Below are positions 32,518-41,261 of a stretch of DNA of 64,000 nt, in pieces. The position numbers and the translations under genes were made by a program. The stretch lies in contig NC_050470.1 in the NCBI RefSeq assembly GCF_013373865.1, positions 17,583,244 through 17,647,243 of the forward strand, written 5' to 3'. The notes below the pieces were generated by a model. The model saw only the letters and a list, made by a program, of their open reading frames with translations. It ran no database searches and was not told the DNA's origin. Within the stretch, counting starts at the first letter, position 1. Each line of letters starts with the position of its first letter. The DNA comes from Monomorium pharaonis. Lineage: Eukaryota > Arthropoda > Insecta > Hymenoptera > Formicidae.

Positions 32518-33932
32518 TTAAAAATCATTATTAAGGACTTTTTCCCACTGCCAAGCTACTGCTCCGCCATGTTCAAAATATGACGCAAAATCATCTCGTA
32601 TTCTAGAAGCAAGTTGAATCTGTGTGTTAGATCTGTCGGCATTATTTTGTCGCAATGCACCGTTAATCCAGTCATTTTCTAGGTCATTTCTAGTAAGGTG
32701 AATGTACTGCCTTTGGAAGGTAGGCAACATGCTTTCTTTTTATATTACAAAATTATGCAAACATGTAGTTGCTTGAACAATTTTTACTGCAGTGGATATG
32801 GATGAAATTATCGATCGTCGATAGATTCGCCATTGTGCTGCCATAATTCCAAATGAACTTTCAACTACTCTTCTTGCTCGACTTAGACGATAATTAAATA
32901 TTTTTTTCTGACGATTTAATTGGCCACATCGAGGATACGGTCGCATCATATATTGATTTAGAGCAAATGCCTCATCTGCTACTAATACATATGGTAAAGG
33001 AGATCCGTTAGGTTCTATTGCACTCGATTGTGGCAAATTTATTTGATTTTTTTCTAACTATTGATCAAACGTTGAGTTCGCAAAGATACCTCCATCACTC
33101 TGTCTACCTTCGGCTCTAATGTCAACTAGTGTAAAGCAGTAATTAGCATCCGAAACTGCTAATAAATTAATACTATGCGTCTTTTTATAATTAAAATATA
33201 CTGATCCACTACAAGATGGTGCCTGTGAATAAAGAAAAAAGTTTTATCAAAGATTAATTTTTAACCAGTTTTAATAACAAATAAAAGTTCTATATATTAT
33301 AAAAACTTACCTGAATCACAACGTGTTTTCTATCTATCGCACCTATACAATGTGGAAAATTCCATTTTCTTTTAAATTCATTCGCGATTTTTAACAAATT
33401 CTCTTTATTTATTGTTGGCATTACAGATTCGTGAAGAGAATTCCACAATATTTCACACGTTTCAGAAATAATTTTTGAAACAGTGTTTATTCCAATTCTA
33501 CATGCATGGGATATTGAAGTCATACTGTCACCAGAAGATAAGTAACGCAAACATACCAGTCGTGTGCGAGCTGATATTGGCTCTCGGACAACCATCCGTT
33601 TTTTCAAGAAAAGATCCAACAATATTTAATAACTGATCAAATGTTTTTATATTCATTCTACAATAATTGTAGAACATTTCCTGGTCTTGTAGCTGCATTT
33701 CTATAACTAGATTATCACTGGCTCCTTGTAAATGTCTTCATAATTGTGTGAATATTGGGCGAACCCATTTTCTCTTCTGCTTTTCTTCATCTTTACGCTC
33801 CAAAAGTTTCCACAGCGCAATAACTTTTAAGATATTCTGTTTTTTAACTTTTTGATGTAGCGATAATTTCGTCTTCCTCCGCTTTTGCAATAGTATGCTA
33901 ATTGCTAAGACAATGTCCGAATCCATATCCAA
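32518..33932 (-). pseudogene. PIF/Harbinger DDE transposase
   Basis: Exon 1 runs from 33932 to 33311: a basic N-terminus, WVRPIFTQL, (stop) RHLQGASDN, MQLQDQEMFYNYCRMN, a frameshift, ISARTRLVCLRYLSSGDS, GINTVSKII, then FPHCIGAIDRKHVVIQ with the first Asp. An 88-bp intron follows (33310-33223, donor GTAAGT, acceptor TTCACAG). Exon 2 has the second Asp in LVDIRAEGRQSDGGIF, then ADEAFALNQYMMRPYP and the Glu in SRARRVVESSFGIMAAQWR. Nonsense codons at about 33738, 33057 and 32740 and one frameshift inactivate it. DDE residues are intact. This enzyme would cut and rejoin the TTA-flanked TIRs. Confidence 0.8.
33223..33310 (-). other. Intron of the Harbinger transposase
   Basis: Donor CAG|GTAAGT and acceptor TTCACAG|GC on the minus strand. 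Splicing joins GAIDRKHVVIQ to APSCSGSVYFNYKKTHS in frame, the normal order of the family. Confidence 0.7.
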
Positions 33933-33988
33933 AAGGTTTTATGAGGCTTTAAAGAAATAAGTTTTTTAAATACTTACAATTTAATAAT

Positions 33989-34346
33989 CCCAGCTAACAC
34001 AAAATATTTATAAGAAGGAAAAATATCTATAATAAATATTTCATATTTTTATGTCCAAGTTTGTCAGGTATAAAAAAAATTATGATAAACATTTATGAAA
34101 ATATTAAAAATAAATATTTATACCATTATTATTAAAGAATATAAAAAATATTTCAATTTCATATACCATAAATATTTTTCAGTACATTTTAAAAATATAT
34201 TTTATATATTGTTGATAATAATTTTTGTACTATTTCTAAATGGTTTATAAAAAATAATTATATAATCTTTAAAAAATATTGTTTAAAAATAAATTTGTAA
34301 AATATTTATAAATATTTATATCAATATATATTTTGTGCTATCTGGG
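33989..34346. repeat. ATAAATATTT MITE with CCCAG ends
   Basis: Ends CCCAGCTAACACAAAATATT and, complemented, CCCAGATAGCACAAAATATA. The interior matches 36264-36605 in inverse orientation. Confidence 0.65.
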
Positions 34347-34737
34347 TGTATTAAAAATAAAAAATGAGAAGATAAAAAAATACATACAACAAGAAGAGAT
34401 ATAAAAAAATACATACAACAAGAAGAGATATAAAAAAGGGACGTTGTTATTTACTATTCTAATTCCACTGTGCATACTACATTGCACTTCTAAATGCAAA
34501 GCACCTATTGCACATGACGCGTACTAAGCGGAACATCAAAATAATAACAACCAATCGAAAATCTATTTAATATTTCTGCTTTATTGTATAACAGAAGGTT
34601 TGATTTGTTATTGGTCAGGTTTGATAGGTTTTAAGAAAATTTACGCAAAATACGCTCCATGTGCAATAGGTACTTATAAGTTACTAGATACACAGATTAC
34701 GCGTACGCAGGTTACGCCGCATATAAAGTCACCCTTA

Positions 34738-34907
34738 GCGGCAAACGTCAGCTGCGGTGTCGATCTTATTGGCGGTGGTCCTAGCCAATGAACTGCGATT
34801 GCATTAGGGCGAGTATAGCGGCGTTTTTCGGTGCTCGATTCTAGCTTGGGCAATCATGTCGCGAAACTCGCGGCTCTTAAACTGCCGTCCATTGTCTATT
34901 GTGTGAT
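34738..34907 (-). pseudogene. Gypsy 3 integrase core fragment
   Basis: The minus strand reads TIDNGRQFKSREFRDMIAQA, IEHRKTPLYSP, the segment holding the second catalytic Asp (DNG), then a degraded stretch to the TTA where Harbinger inserted; HESTGYMPAM continues at 28618. The preceding RT, RNase H and first integrase part are deleted at foldback element b. Confidence 0.6.
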
Positions 34908-35290
34908 GGGAGAGGTTCAATGGCGCACAGTACAATTGGACACGTTGCAATTGCCCACCGTGCTATTAGACACGAAACATTGCGCACCGTTCAATTGGAC
35001 ACAGTTCGATTGGACACCGTTCGATTGGACACAGTTCGATTGCGCACCGTTCAATTGGACACAGTTCGATTGCGCACCGTTCAATTGCGCACCGTTCAAC
35101 TGCGCACCGTTCAGTGGCACACCGTTCAATTGCACACTGTTCAATTACACACCGTTCAATTGCGCACAGTTCAATTGCACACCGTCCAATCAAACGCATA
35201 TTAAATATTCATACATTATGGCTGCGTTTGCAATGTGTACATAGGTTAGCGACTTGGACGGAGTGGGTGCGGCAGGGGGGGGCCGAAGGG
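34908..35290. mobile_element. Foldback element b, one-sided (CACCGTTCAATTG units)
   Basis: Terminus GGGAGAGGTTCAATGGCGCAC, then about 18 tandem units of the CGCACCGTTCAATTG / GGACACAGTTCGATT type, then the shared core start TAGCGACTTGGACGGAGTGG and GGGGGGGCC. The core is cut about 35290 and the second arm is missing; Gypsy 3 RT sequence follows directly. The deletion that removed the second arm also removed most of pol. Confidence 0.65.
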
Positions 35291-35700
35291 AGGGCTTCGA
35301 GCTCTTGCTGTTGTGCGGGGGTGCAGGGGGCGAGTCCGGTGGTCGCCTCGTCGTCCGGTGACAGTGCCGCGATCTCTGGTAAGTCCCATCGGAAGCTGGC
35401 CTTGCGGAGCAGATTTATCCCGGCTATGACGGCGGAGGTCAGGCCTGGCAGCACGTGGAATGTGTGTCATCCGCGGTAGCGGTCTATTCGGACCTGTGCG
35501 TGTATCTCCTCTTTGATTGTGCTGATTCGGCCGTCGACCAGGTGTACGGCGGCGGAAATTGGTCGAACTCGGGCGTACAGTCGTATCTGCTCGGCGGTGT
35601 CCGGTGCCAGATAAGACAGGACGGCCCCGCAGTCCAGCAAGGCGGTGTGCTTGCGGCCAGCGATCTCGATGTTCCCCTGGGGTCACGGGTCGGTCGGTGT
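35291..35700 (-). pseudogene. Gypsy 3 protease and start of RT
   Basis: The minus strand reads ALLDCGAVLSYLAPDTAEQI (active-site Ser/Thr replaced by Cys), HLVDGRISTIKEEI, then after a stop HVLPGLTSAVIAGINLLRK and FRWDLPEI, ending with TPAQQQELEAL where foldback element b begins. Typical of one group of Gypsy elements in which protease is followed by a long linker before RT. Confidence 0.6.
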
Positions 35701-36077
35701 GTCGCGGGAGTTGATGCTCGGTAGCTGGCTTCTTAGGCGCTGGCGTCCGTGTTGACAGACCGGGGGGCCCCTCTGTTTCTTCGGCCTGCTTGACGTTTCC
35801 CGGGATGCCGTGACAGTTGCGGGTCAGCACTCCTTCCTTGCCGCATTGGGAGCAAACAGCTTCGGTGGTCGCTTACGGAATCGGCGGGTATGTCCGCGTT
35901 GCCCGCAGCCCCGGCAGCATTTGCGGGAGTCGTAGGCGGGAACGATGGCGGCGGCGGAGGCCTTTGCCTTGTCTTTCGGCTTCTCTGGTGCTTGGTAATT
36001 CCGCTCGTACTGGCGGGCGCGCTCGTAGTTGTCGGCGAGAATCCCCGGGAGGTCGGCAAAGTCGGTTCTTCGGATGT
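35701..36077 (-). pseudogene. Gypsy 3 gag C-terminal part with degenerate zinc knuckles
   Basis: IRRTDFADLPGILADNYERA, a Lys/Ala-rich stretch, KCCRGCGQRGHTRRF (the last Cys of CX2CX4HX4C lost), then FAPNAARKE and, after a frameshift, LTRNCHGIPGN as the remnant of a second knuckle. It continues the gag half at 37202-37280 across foldback element c. Confidence 0.65.
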
Positions 36078-37192
36078 GAGTGAGGCCCGATTGCACACAG
36101 TAATATTTCCCGATTGGACACAGACTCAATTGGACACGGACCCGATTGGACACAGACCCGATTGGACACGGACCCGATTGCACACCGAGCCGATTGCGCA
36201 CCGACCCGTTTGCACACAGACCTGATTGCACACGACACGATTCCGCTTCGTAGAATAATACAAAAATTATTTAGATAGCACAGAAAATTTTTATAAATAT
36301 TTTACTAATTTACTTTTAAAAAACATTTTTTAAAAGTTATATAATCGTTTTTCATAAATTATTTAGAAATAATACAAAAATTATTATTAACAATATATAA
36401 AATATATTTTTAAAATGTACTGAAAAATACATATTTAAGGTATATAAACTCGAAATATTTTTTATATTTTTAGATTATAATAGCATAAATATTTATTTTT
36501 AATATTTTCATAAATATTTATTATAATTTTTTTATACTTGGCAAACTCAGACATAAAAATACGTACAAAATATTTATTATAATATTTTTCTTTCTTATAC
36601 ATATTTTATAATCGCAAACCCATATGGTGCAGAAAATGCTTTGTGCACACCCCCCCCACACACACACATACACACACGGGGGGTGCAAGGAGGACTTCGC
36701 CCCCTCCCGCACTTACCTCATCCAAGTCGCTAACCCATGTACTGTCTGCAATGCGGAATCGTATCGTGTGCAATCGGGTCAGTGCGCAATCGGGTCCGTG
36801 TGCAAACGGGTCCGTGCGCAATCGGTTCCGTGTGCAATCGGGTCCGTGTGCAATAGGGACTGTGTCCGATCGGGACAGTGTGCAATCGAGACTGTGTCCA
36901 ATCAAGTCCGTGTCCAATCGGCTCTGTGTTCAATCGAGTCCGTGTCCAATCGGGTCGGTGTACAAACAGGTCGTGTGCAATCAGGTCGGTGCGCAATCGG
37001 GTCCGTGTGCAATCGGGTCCGTGTACAATTGGATCCGTGTTCAATCGGGTTCGTGTCCAATCGGGTCTGTGTCTAATCGAGTCCGTGTCCAATCGAGTCC
37101 GTGTCCAATCGAGTCCGTGTCCAATCGCGACTGTGTCCAATCGGGAAATACTACTGTGTCTAATCGCTTATGTGCGAAATCGGGACAGTCCC
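36078..37192. mobile_element. Foldback element c (arms of GATTGGACACGGACCC units)
   Basis: Left end GAGTGAGGCCCGATTGCAC, right end complemented GGGACTGTCCCGATTTCGC. Left arm about 10 units; right arm about 26 units of the inverted 16-bp unit. The core at about 36605-36750 (TCGCAAACCCATATGGTGCA, (AC)n, GGGGGGTGCAAGG, CATCCAAGTCGCTAACCCAT) matches a, b and d. Flanked by TTCGGATGT / TTTGGATGT (8 of 9). Removing it restores the gag reading EYHLYI-RRTDFADLP. A MITE (36264-36605) lies between left arm and core. Confidence 0.75.
36264..36605 (-). repeat. ATAAATATTT MITE copy in foldback c
   Basis: Reverse complement of 33989-34346 almost base for base (TTATGTC.GAGTTTG.CA, TTTTCAGTACATTTTAAAAA); terminal GATAGCACAGAAAA kept at the left. 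Confidence 0.65.
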
Positions 37193-37201
37193 TTTGGATG
37201 T

Positions 37202-37280
37202 AGAGGTGGTACTCCGGTCGCAAGTTATGGTATATCCGCTCGAGCTTGTCCTCTGGTGGCATGCATCCGTATGAGCGTCT
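37202..37280 (-). pseudogene. Gypsy 3 gag, upstream piece
   Basis: MPPEDKLERIYHNLRPEYHL on the minus strand, a capsid motif of this Gypsy group. Bounded on one side by the LTR of family 1 and on the other by foldback element c. Confidence 0.6.
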
Positions 37281-37752
37281 TGTTGTGGCCCTTCTTAGAT
37301 AGAGGGTCACAGGTATTTTGGGATCGCTGCCGATGCTCCTCGGGTCAGGTCTTGGAGAGATAGTAGTCAGTTGTAGTATAACAATATATATATTCTGTCT
37401 TGGTTACACTTGATAACACGTATACAATAAACCGTAACAAGTATTAGAGAGTCAGCGACATACGTGCGTCGCTGTATACGGTGTAGCAAAGCCCGCTCGT
37501 TGTCTGTCACTCGGTGTATATATACACCGTTTTTTGGGCGTATGACCGGGGAAGGTACTTCCGCGGTCATAGGCTTTTGGACAGGACACTCGCTTAGCCA
37601 GCAATTGCTGGCCATGCGGATTCCACCCCAAAATCAGATGATTATGGGTGTTGAGTCTTAGGCAACCGGGTTCGTTTCCCGGTGCGACGCCCGGTATGTA
37701 GGCCGGACGATGGCCGCGCGCGAGGTGTCATGCGACACCTTCTATCGCGTGA
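37281..37752 (-). mobile_element. LTR of family 1, truncated
   Basis: Copy of 1539-2052 in inverse orientation from CACAACA (TGTTGTG at 37281) through the TATA region to GGTGTCATGCGACACC; the outer 30 bp are missing and a fragment matching the Gypsy 3 LTR follows. It interrupts Gypsy 3 gag before PPEDK. Confidence 0.7.
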
Positions 37753-37753
37753 G

Positions 37754-37870
37754 GGGACGCGTGCAACCACTTAGTGCGTGGCCGAGAGTCTGGGTACGGA
37801 CCGTGTTGGTGGGTTGCCGCTCGGTACGCGGTCAGGAAAGCATTCACTGCGTGCCGGAAGGATCAAGTGT
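37754..37870 (+). repeat. Fragment shared with 26941-27058
   Basis: GACGCGTGCAACCACTTAGT to CCGGAAGGATCAAGTGTTAG, about 95 percent identical. Downstream it passes into GGTTAGGTTAGG and the X leader. Confidence 0.6.
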
Positions 37871-39060
37871 TAGGTGTTAGGTTAGGTTGTGACCGGAGAT
37901 TCGATTGGCGTAAACCACTAACCATGCGAGAACTTGGGCTCACGTACCTTAATTTGCCCTTTGTCCTTCGGTCGCCAGCTCCTTTCACCTTCTAAGGAGC
38001 AAGGATGAAAATGCGGAGGTCCGTCCTGCTTTGGAACGCCCGCCGTTACGCTCTGGAACGCCCGCCGTCGGAGAACACTTCACGCACTTCACAGGTTATG
38101 TAGACACAGTGTTTCGAGCGGGTCACTATGTGTATTAAAACTTTTACTAATTCCTTTTTCTTTTTGTTTCAGGTGCTGCTGCTGCTGCTGTCCTTCCAGG
38201 TCATCGCTAGGATCCGGATCGTCGCGCGGGAAAGCCGTCGGGTAAGTGATTTTGAGGTTATGGGATACCCGCGATCCCGTTGGTTTACGAGATGCTCTTT
38301 CAGTTCCAGGATGCACCGTCGGGAAGAGGATCGTACAAAAAACGAGATGAGTGAACACACTTTAAGGTTTTTACTAACAAAAACAAATGAGCTTTATTTC
38401 AGGTTATGTCTGAACACAGAAATCACTCCCTCTTCGCGTCACGCCACATTCACGAGAGTTCGTGTGTCTCCGCGATCTTTTAAACGCACGAGTTTTCATA
38501 CACACGCCCGTTCGCGACGCTTTGTTCACAAACGTGTAAACGGTGTAATTAATACACGTAATTATATTGCTTGAGGCTTCGCTGCCTCTTCGTCGCACGC
38601 ACTCACTTTTTGCGCTGACGAACAAAACTTTAACGTGCGAGGCACGGAACCAACGCGCGACCACGCCCTTTCTACTTTTACTTTTGAAAGTCGGTTTTTT
38701 GGTTATGTCGAATGACGTGGGTTGTTTCTCGGAGAGAGTTAACGCGCGAAAGCTCTCGAGAGCTCTCGCTGCTCGCTTAAGTACCAGTGTGGGGATTCCC
38801 CTCACTCGCATCGCTCCGCCAATCACGCGTGGCGTCGGTTTCCGGGCGCGCGGCAGACACGTTATGCCCCTCTCCTTCGACTTGGATGAATCGGCGCTGC
38901 GTGCCGCTGCTGTGGTGCGGATGCCTGCAAGTCTCCCCCACTCTCGTGGCTACAGCCAATCACCGAGATGTACTTTTGGGTGGAGATGGTGCGTTGGAGT
39001 TGCCTTTTTGGACTTGGCGTCGTTTTTCATGTTCGTAACGCATTGCACTTAAAAGTGCAG
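37871..39060 (-). repeat. X repeat, LTR-like part and leader (3' end of X1)
   Basis: On the minus strand: LTR-like sequence from 39060 (CACTTTTAAGTGCA) with GATTGG boxes, poly(A) signal near 38395, then ACTTAC and GGCTTTCCCGCGCGACGATC (primer-site-like), the leader CTTGCTCC..AGGAGCTGGCGACC, a donor AAG|GTACGTGAG near 37950 and the branch-like CCTAACCTAAC. Order equals that of 53.6-54.8 and 55.5-56.5 kb. No long ORF. Confidence 0.45.
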
Positions 39061-39724
39061 TTGTTTGCACTTAGGTGTAATAATTTAAGATTATATAAAT
39101 CTACGCAAATGACATGAAAACTTATTTTACCTATTTTAGAGGATTTTATATTGAATATTAATAATTGACAACACATAATTTTTATAGAATAGTGAACTAA
39201 AGGCTAAAAGCATAAATTAAAAAGAAATATTTAGACGTAGTATTATCGTCGTTATTAAGGATGATGAATTACGAGCTCTTTTTCCAGCTCGTACATAACG
39301 GAGTAACTTATATGAAAGTCTCTTTATTGAACAGACTTATGCCTATATGATATCATGCAAACGTAACGAAAGGTAACTAATATACTATTGATGTTGTTAA
39401 ATTGAGATTAAGCATGACAGGTTTTCTAACCTTAAAAGAACTTTGGTCGCGTAACACATTTTAATGCGCTTATGAATAGGTACTTATTAAAGCTATTATT
39501 TAACAAAATAAAAGGTAGAACTTTTGGTGCGTCTTGCGCATTTATATCACACAAAATAGAATTATTATCAAAATAGAATAGTAAAAGGTTATAATATTTA
39601 ATAGATATCCACACCATTCCACGTAGGCAAAAACAACAATGACTAGCAACTTAAAAATCAGGCTAAATCGTAATAAAATAAAATAAAATCTTTTCGCGAA
39701 AACGCGATGTCACGATGGGCTGCC
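39061..39724 (-). repeat. X1 internal non-coding part
   Basis: AT-rich, no gene. Its right end joins, across the hAT insertion, to the X1 short ORF at 45254. Confidence 0.4.
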
Positions 39725-40050
39725 AATGTCACTTAGGGATGGGACTCGGAGCTTTAGTAATCGATTATTTCCTAATCGATTATTAAGCAACCTTCTATTT
39801 TGATTAATCGATTAAACAAAAATTTTTAAGCGATTAATCGATTAATCAGTTGTTTTTTTAAATAAAAAGATCTTACAAAGGGACCTTACGGGTCATGGAA
39901 CACCGATTTTTTTTATACTTATAGGATTTGAAGATCAGTACCCGGACTTCAATTTCCTAAAGCAGTACGATGCGCTTCTCAAAAATACTCGAGAAAATCG
40001 GTTTTGAAGATTTCCGATATCTGTAAGTACAGAAAATTTTAACCTATTGT

Positions 40051-40125
40051 CAGAGCCGCTCGTAGCCGAGCGCACAGAGCTCTAGTTTCGTAAGCGCGCA
40101 GTCGCTGGTTCGATTCTCGCTCTGG
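40051..40125 (+). ncRNA. tRNA-like (SINE-head) sequence, left arm
   Basis: TAGCCGAGCGC fits the A box and GGTTCGATTCT the B box of Pol III tRNA promoters, about 40 bp apart. CAGAGC and GCTCTG can close an acceptor-like stem. D and T stems are imperfect, so this is tRNA-derived rather than a functional tRNA. Confidence 0.5.
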
Positions 40126-40634
40126 CCTCAATTTTTTTTTCATAAGTTAATAAAGTTTTTTTTTTTAATCCTATATCTTAACATTTATCAAATTGAAATG
40201 CTAATTAATTATTAAATATTTATTCGTTATTTTTTAAATAAAAATTAACATTTTTTTATTTTTAATTACTACTTGATTGAAAATGCGAATATTTATAATA
40301 AATTAAAATTTGATACAAAAAATGGAAAACATTAAAGAAAATGAAATACTTTTTAAGAGATTACGAGTAAATACAAAAATAATATAAAAAACAAAAATAA
40401 TATTTATAAAAATGGTTATTTAATTTTTATGAGTTATTAATTCATGTATGTTATAAAATATATTAATAATAAATACATTTGACATTACTCGTCAGTATTA
40501 CATGAGCCAATTTAATCTTTATTTAAAAAATAACGAATAAATATTTAATAATTAATTAGCATTTCAATTTGATAAATGTTAAGATATAGGATTAAAAAAA
40601 AAACTTTATTAACTTATGAAAAAAAAATTGAGGC

Positions 40635-40709
40635 CAGAGCGAGAATCGAACCAGCGACTCCGCGCTTACGAAACTAGAGCTCTGTGCGCTCGGCTACGAG
40701 CGGCTCTGA
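40635..40709 (-). ncRNA. tRNA-like (SINE-head) sequence, right arm
   Basis: Mirror image of the left-arm sequence with an identical B box (AGAATCGAACC on the plus strand) and A box. The two face each other across about 500 bp. Confidence 0.5.
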
Positions 40710-41017
40710 CAATAGGTTAAAATTTTCTGTACTTACAGATATCGGAAATCTTCAAAATCGATTTTCTCGAGTATTTTTGAGAAGCGCATCGTACTGCTTT
40801 AGGAAATTGAAGTCCGGGTACTGATCTTCAAATCCTGTAAGTATAAAAAAAATCGGTGATCCATGACCCGTAAGGTCCCCTTGTTAGTATAATTAAAGAA
40901 TGTTTTAAAGATATCTTTATTAAATTTGTTGCACATTTGTCCACTTAAAAATATGATTATTACGCGTAATAATATAATAGTAATAAAAAAGAGAAACACG
41001 GTATTTATGATAGTATT

Positions 41018-41167
41018 GTTCATTTTGTCTGTTCTTGGTCTACTCGGAGAAAACCCAAGCAGATTAACGCACTCTAATAAGGGCGTCATCAGAATTAACC
41101 TATTAGAGTGCATTGGTCTGCTTGGGTTTGCTCCGAGTTAGACCCACAACAGACAAAACGAACAAAA
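41018..41167. repeat. Hairpin MITE
   Basis: GTCTACTCGGAGAAAACCCA and AGCAGATTAACGCACTCTAATA are mirrored by TATTAGAGTGCATTGGTCTG and TGGGTTTGCTCCGAGTTAGAC-type sequence over a short loop, with outer TTTTGTCTGTT / AACAGACAAAA. Confidence 0.55.
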
Positions 41168-41261
41168 CTTATGTAAATAAGCTCTGTTATTATGCCCATA
41201 ATGTTTCATCTATTGATGAAAGAAAAATTAGCATTGACAAGTTAGATCCTGTTAATCTATT

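Larger units (their letters stand above)
28622..34734. mobile_element. PIF/Harbinger DNA transposon, two genes
   Basis: 6.1 kb with TIRs GGGTGCCGTCACATGCGGCG (left) and, complemented, GGGTGACTTTATATGCGGCG (right), followed on both sides by TAAC.TGCGTA, and flanked by TTA. It carries a MADF-BESS gene on the plus strand and a DDE transposase on the minus strand, converging, as in two-gene Harbinger elements. It splits the Gypsy 3 integrase. It contains a later MITE at 33989-34346 and a GC-rich segment at 30945-31740 of unknown origin. A related short element is at 44665-45073. Confidence 0.8.
39880..40879. repeat. 1000-bp palindromic element with two tRNA-like sequences
   Basis: Near-perfect inverted repeat around 40380. 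Termini GGGACCTTACGGGTCAT; arms of about 285 bp with high identity, then AT-rich inner arms (CCTATATCTTAACATTTATC). Each arm contains the tRNA-like sequence. Confidence 0.75.

Noticed and set aside
35246..35830. 194-codon minus-strand Arg/Pro-rich ORF
   Set aside because: Only its first residues (LTRNCHGIPGN) belong to gag; the rest is a shifted frame over the real protease/RT reading.
34899..37203. Several long overlapping ORFs on both strands in the 34.9-35.2 and 36.0-37.2 kb arrays
   Set aside because: They are read-throughs of tandem units whose length keeps frames open; the encoded peptides are periodic and appear in several frames at once.
39733..39741. TTAGGG as a telomere-like repeat
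   Set aside because: Single occurrence that is the terminus of the hAT element, with the matching CATCCCTA and target duplication at the other end.
40051..40125. A functional tRNA gene
   Set aside because: A and B boxes are good but the D and T stems do not form properly, and it sits in a palindromic repeat.
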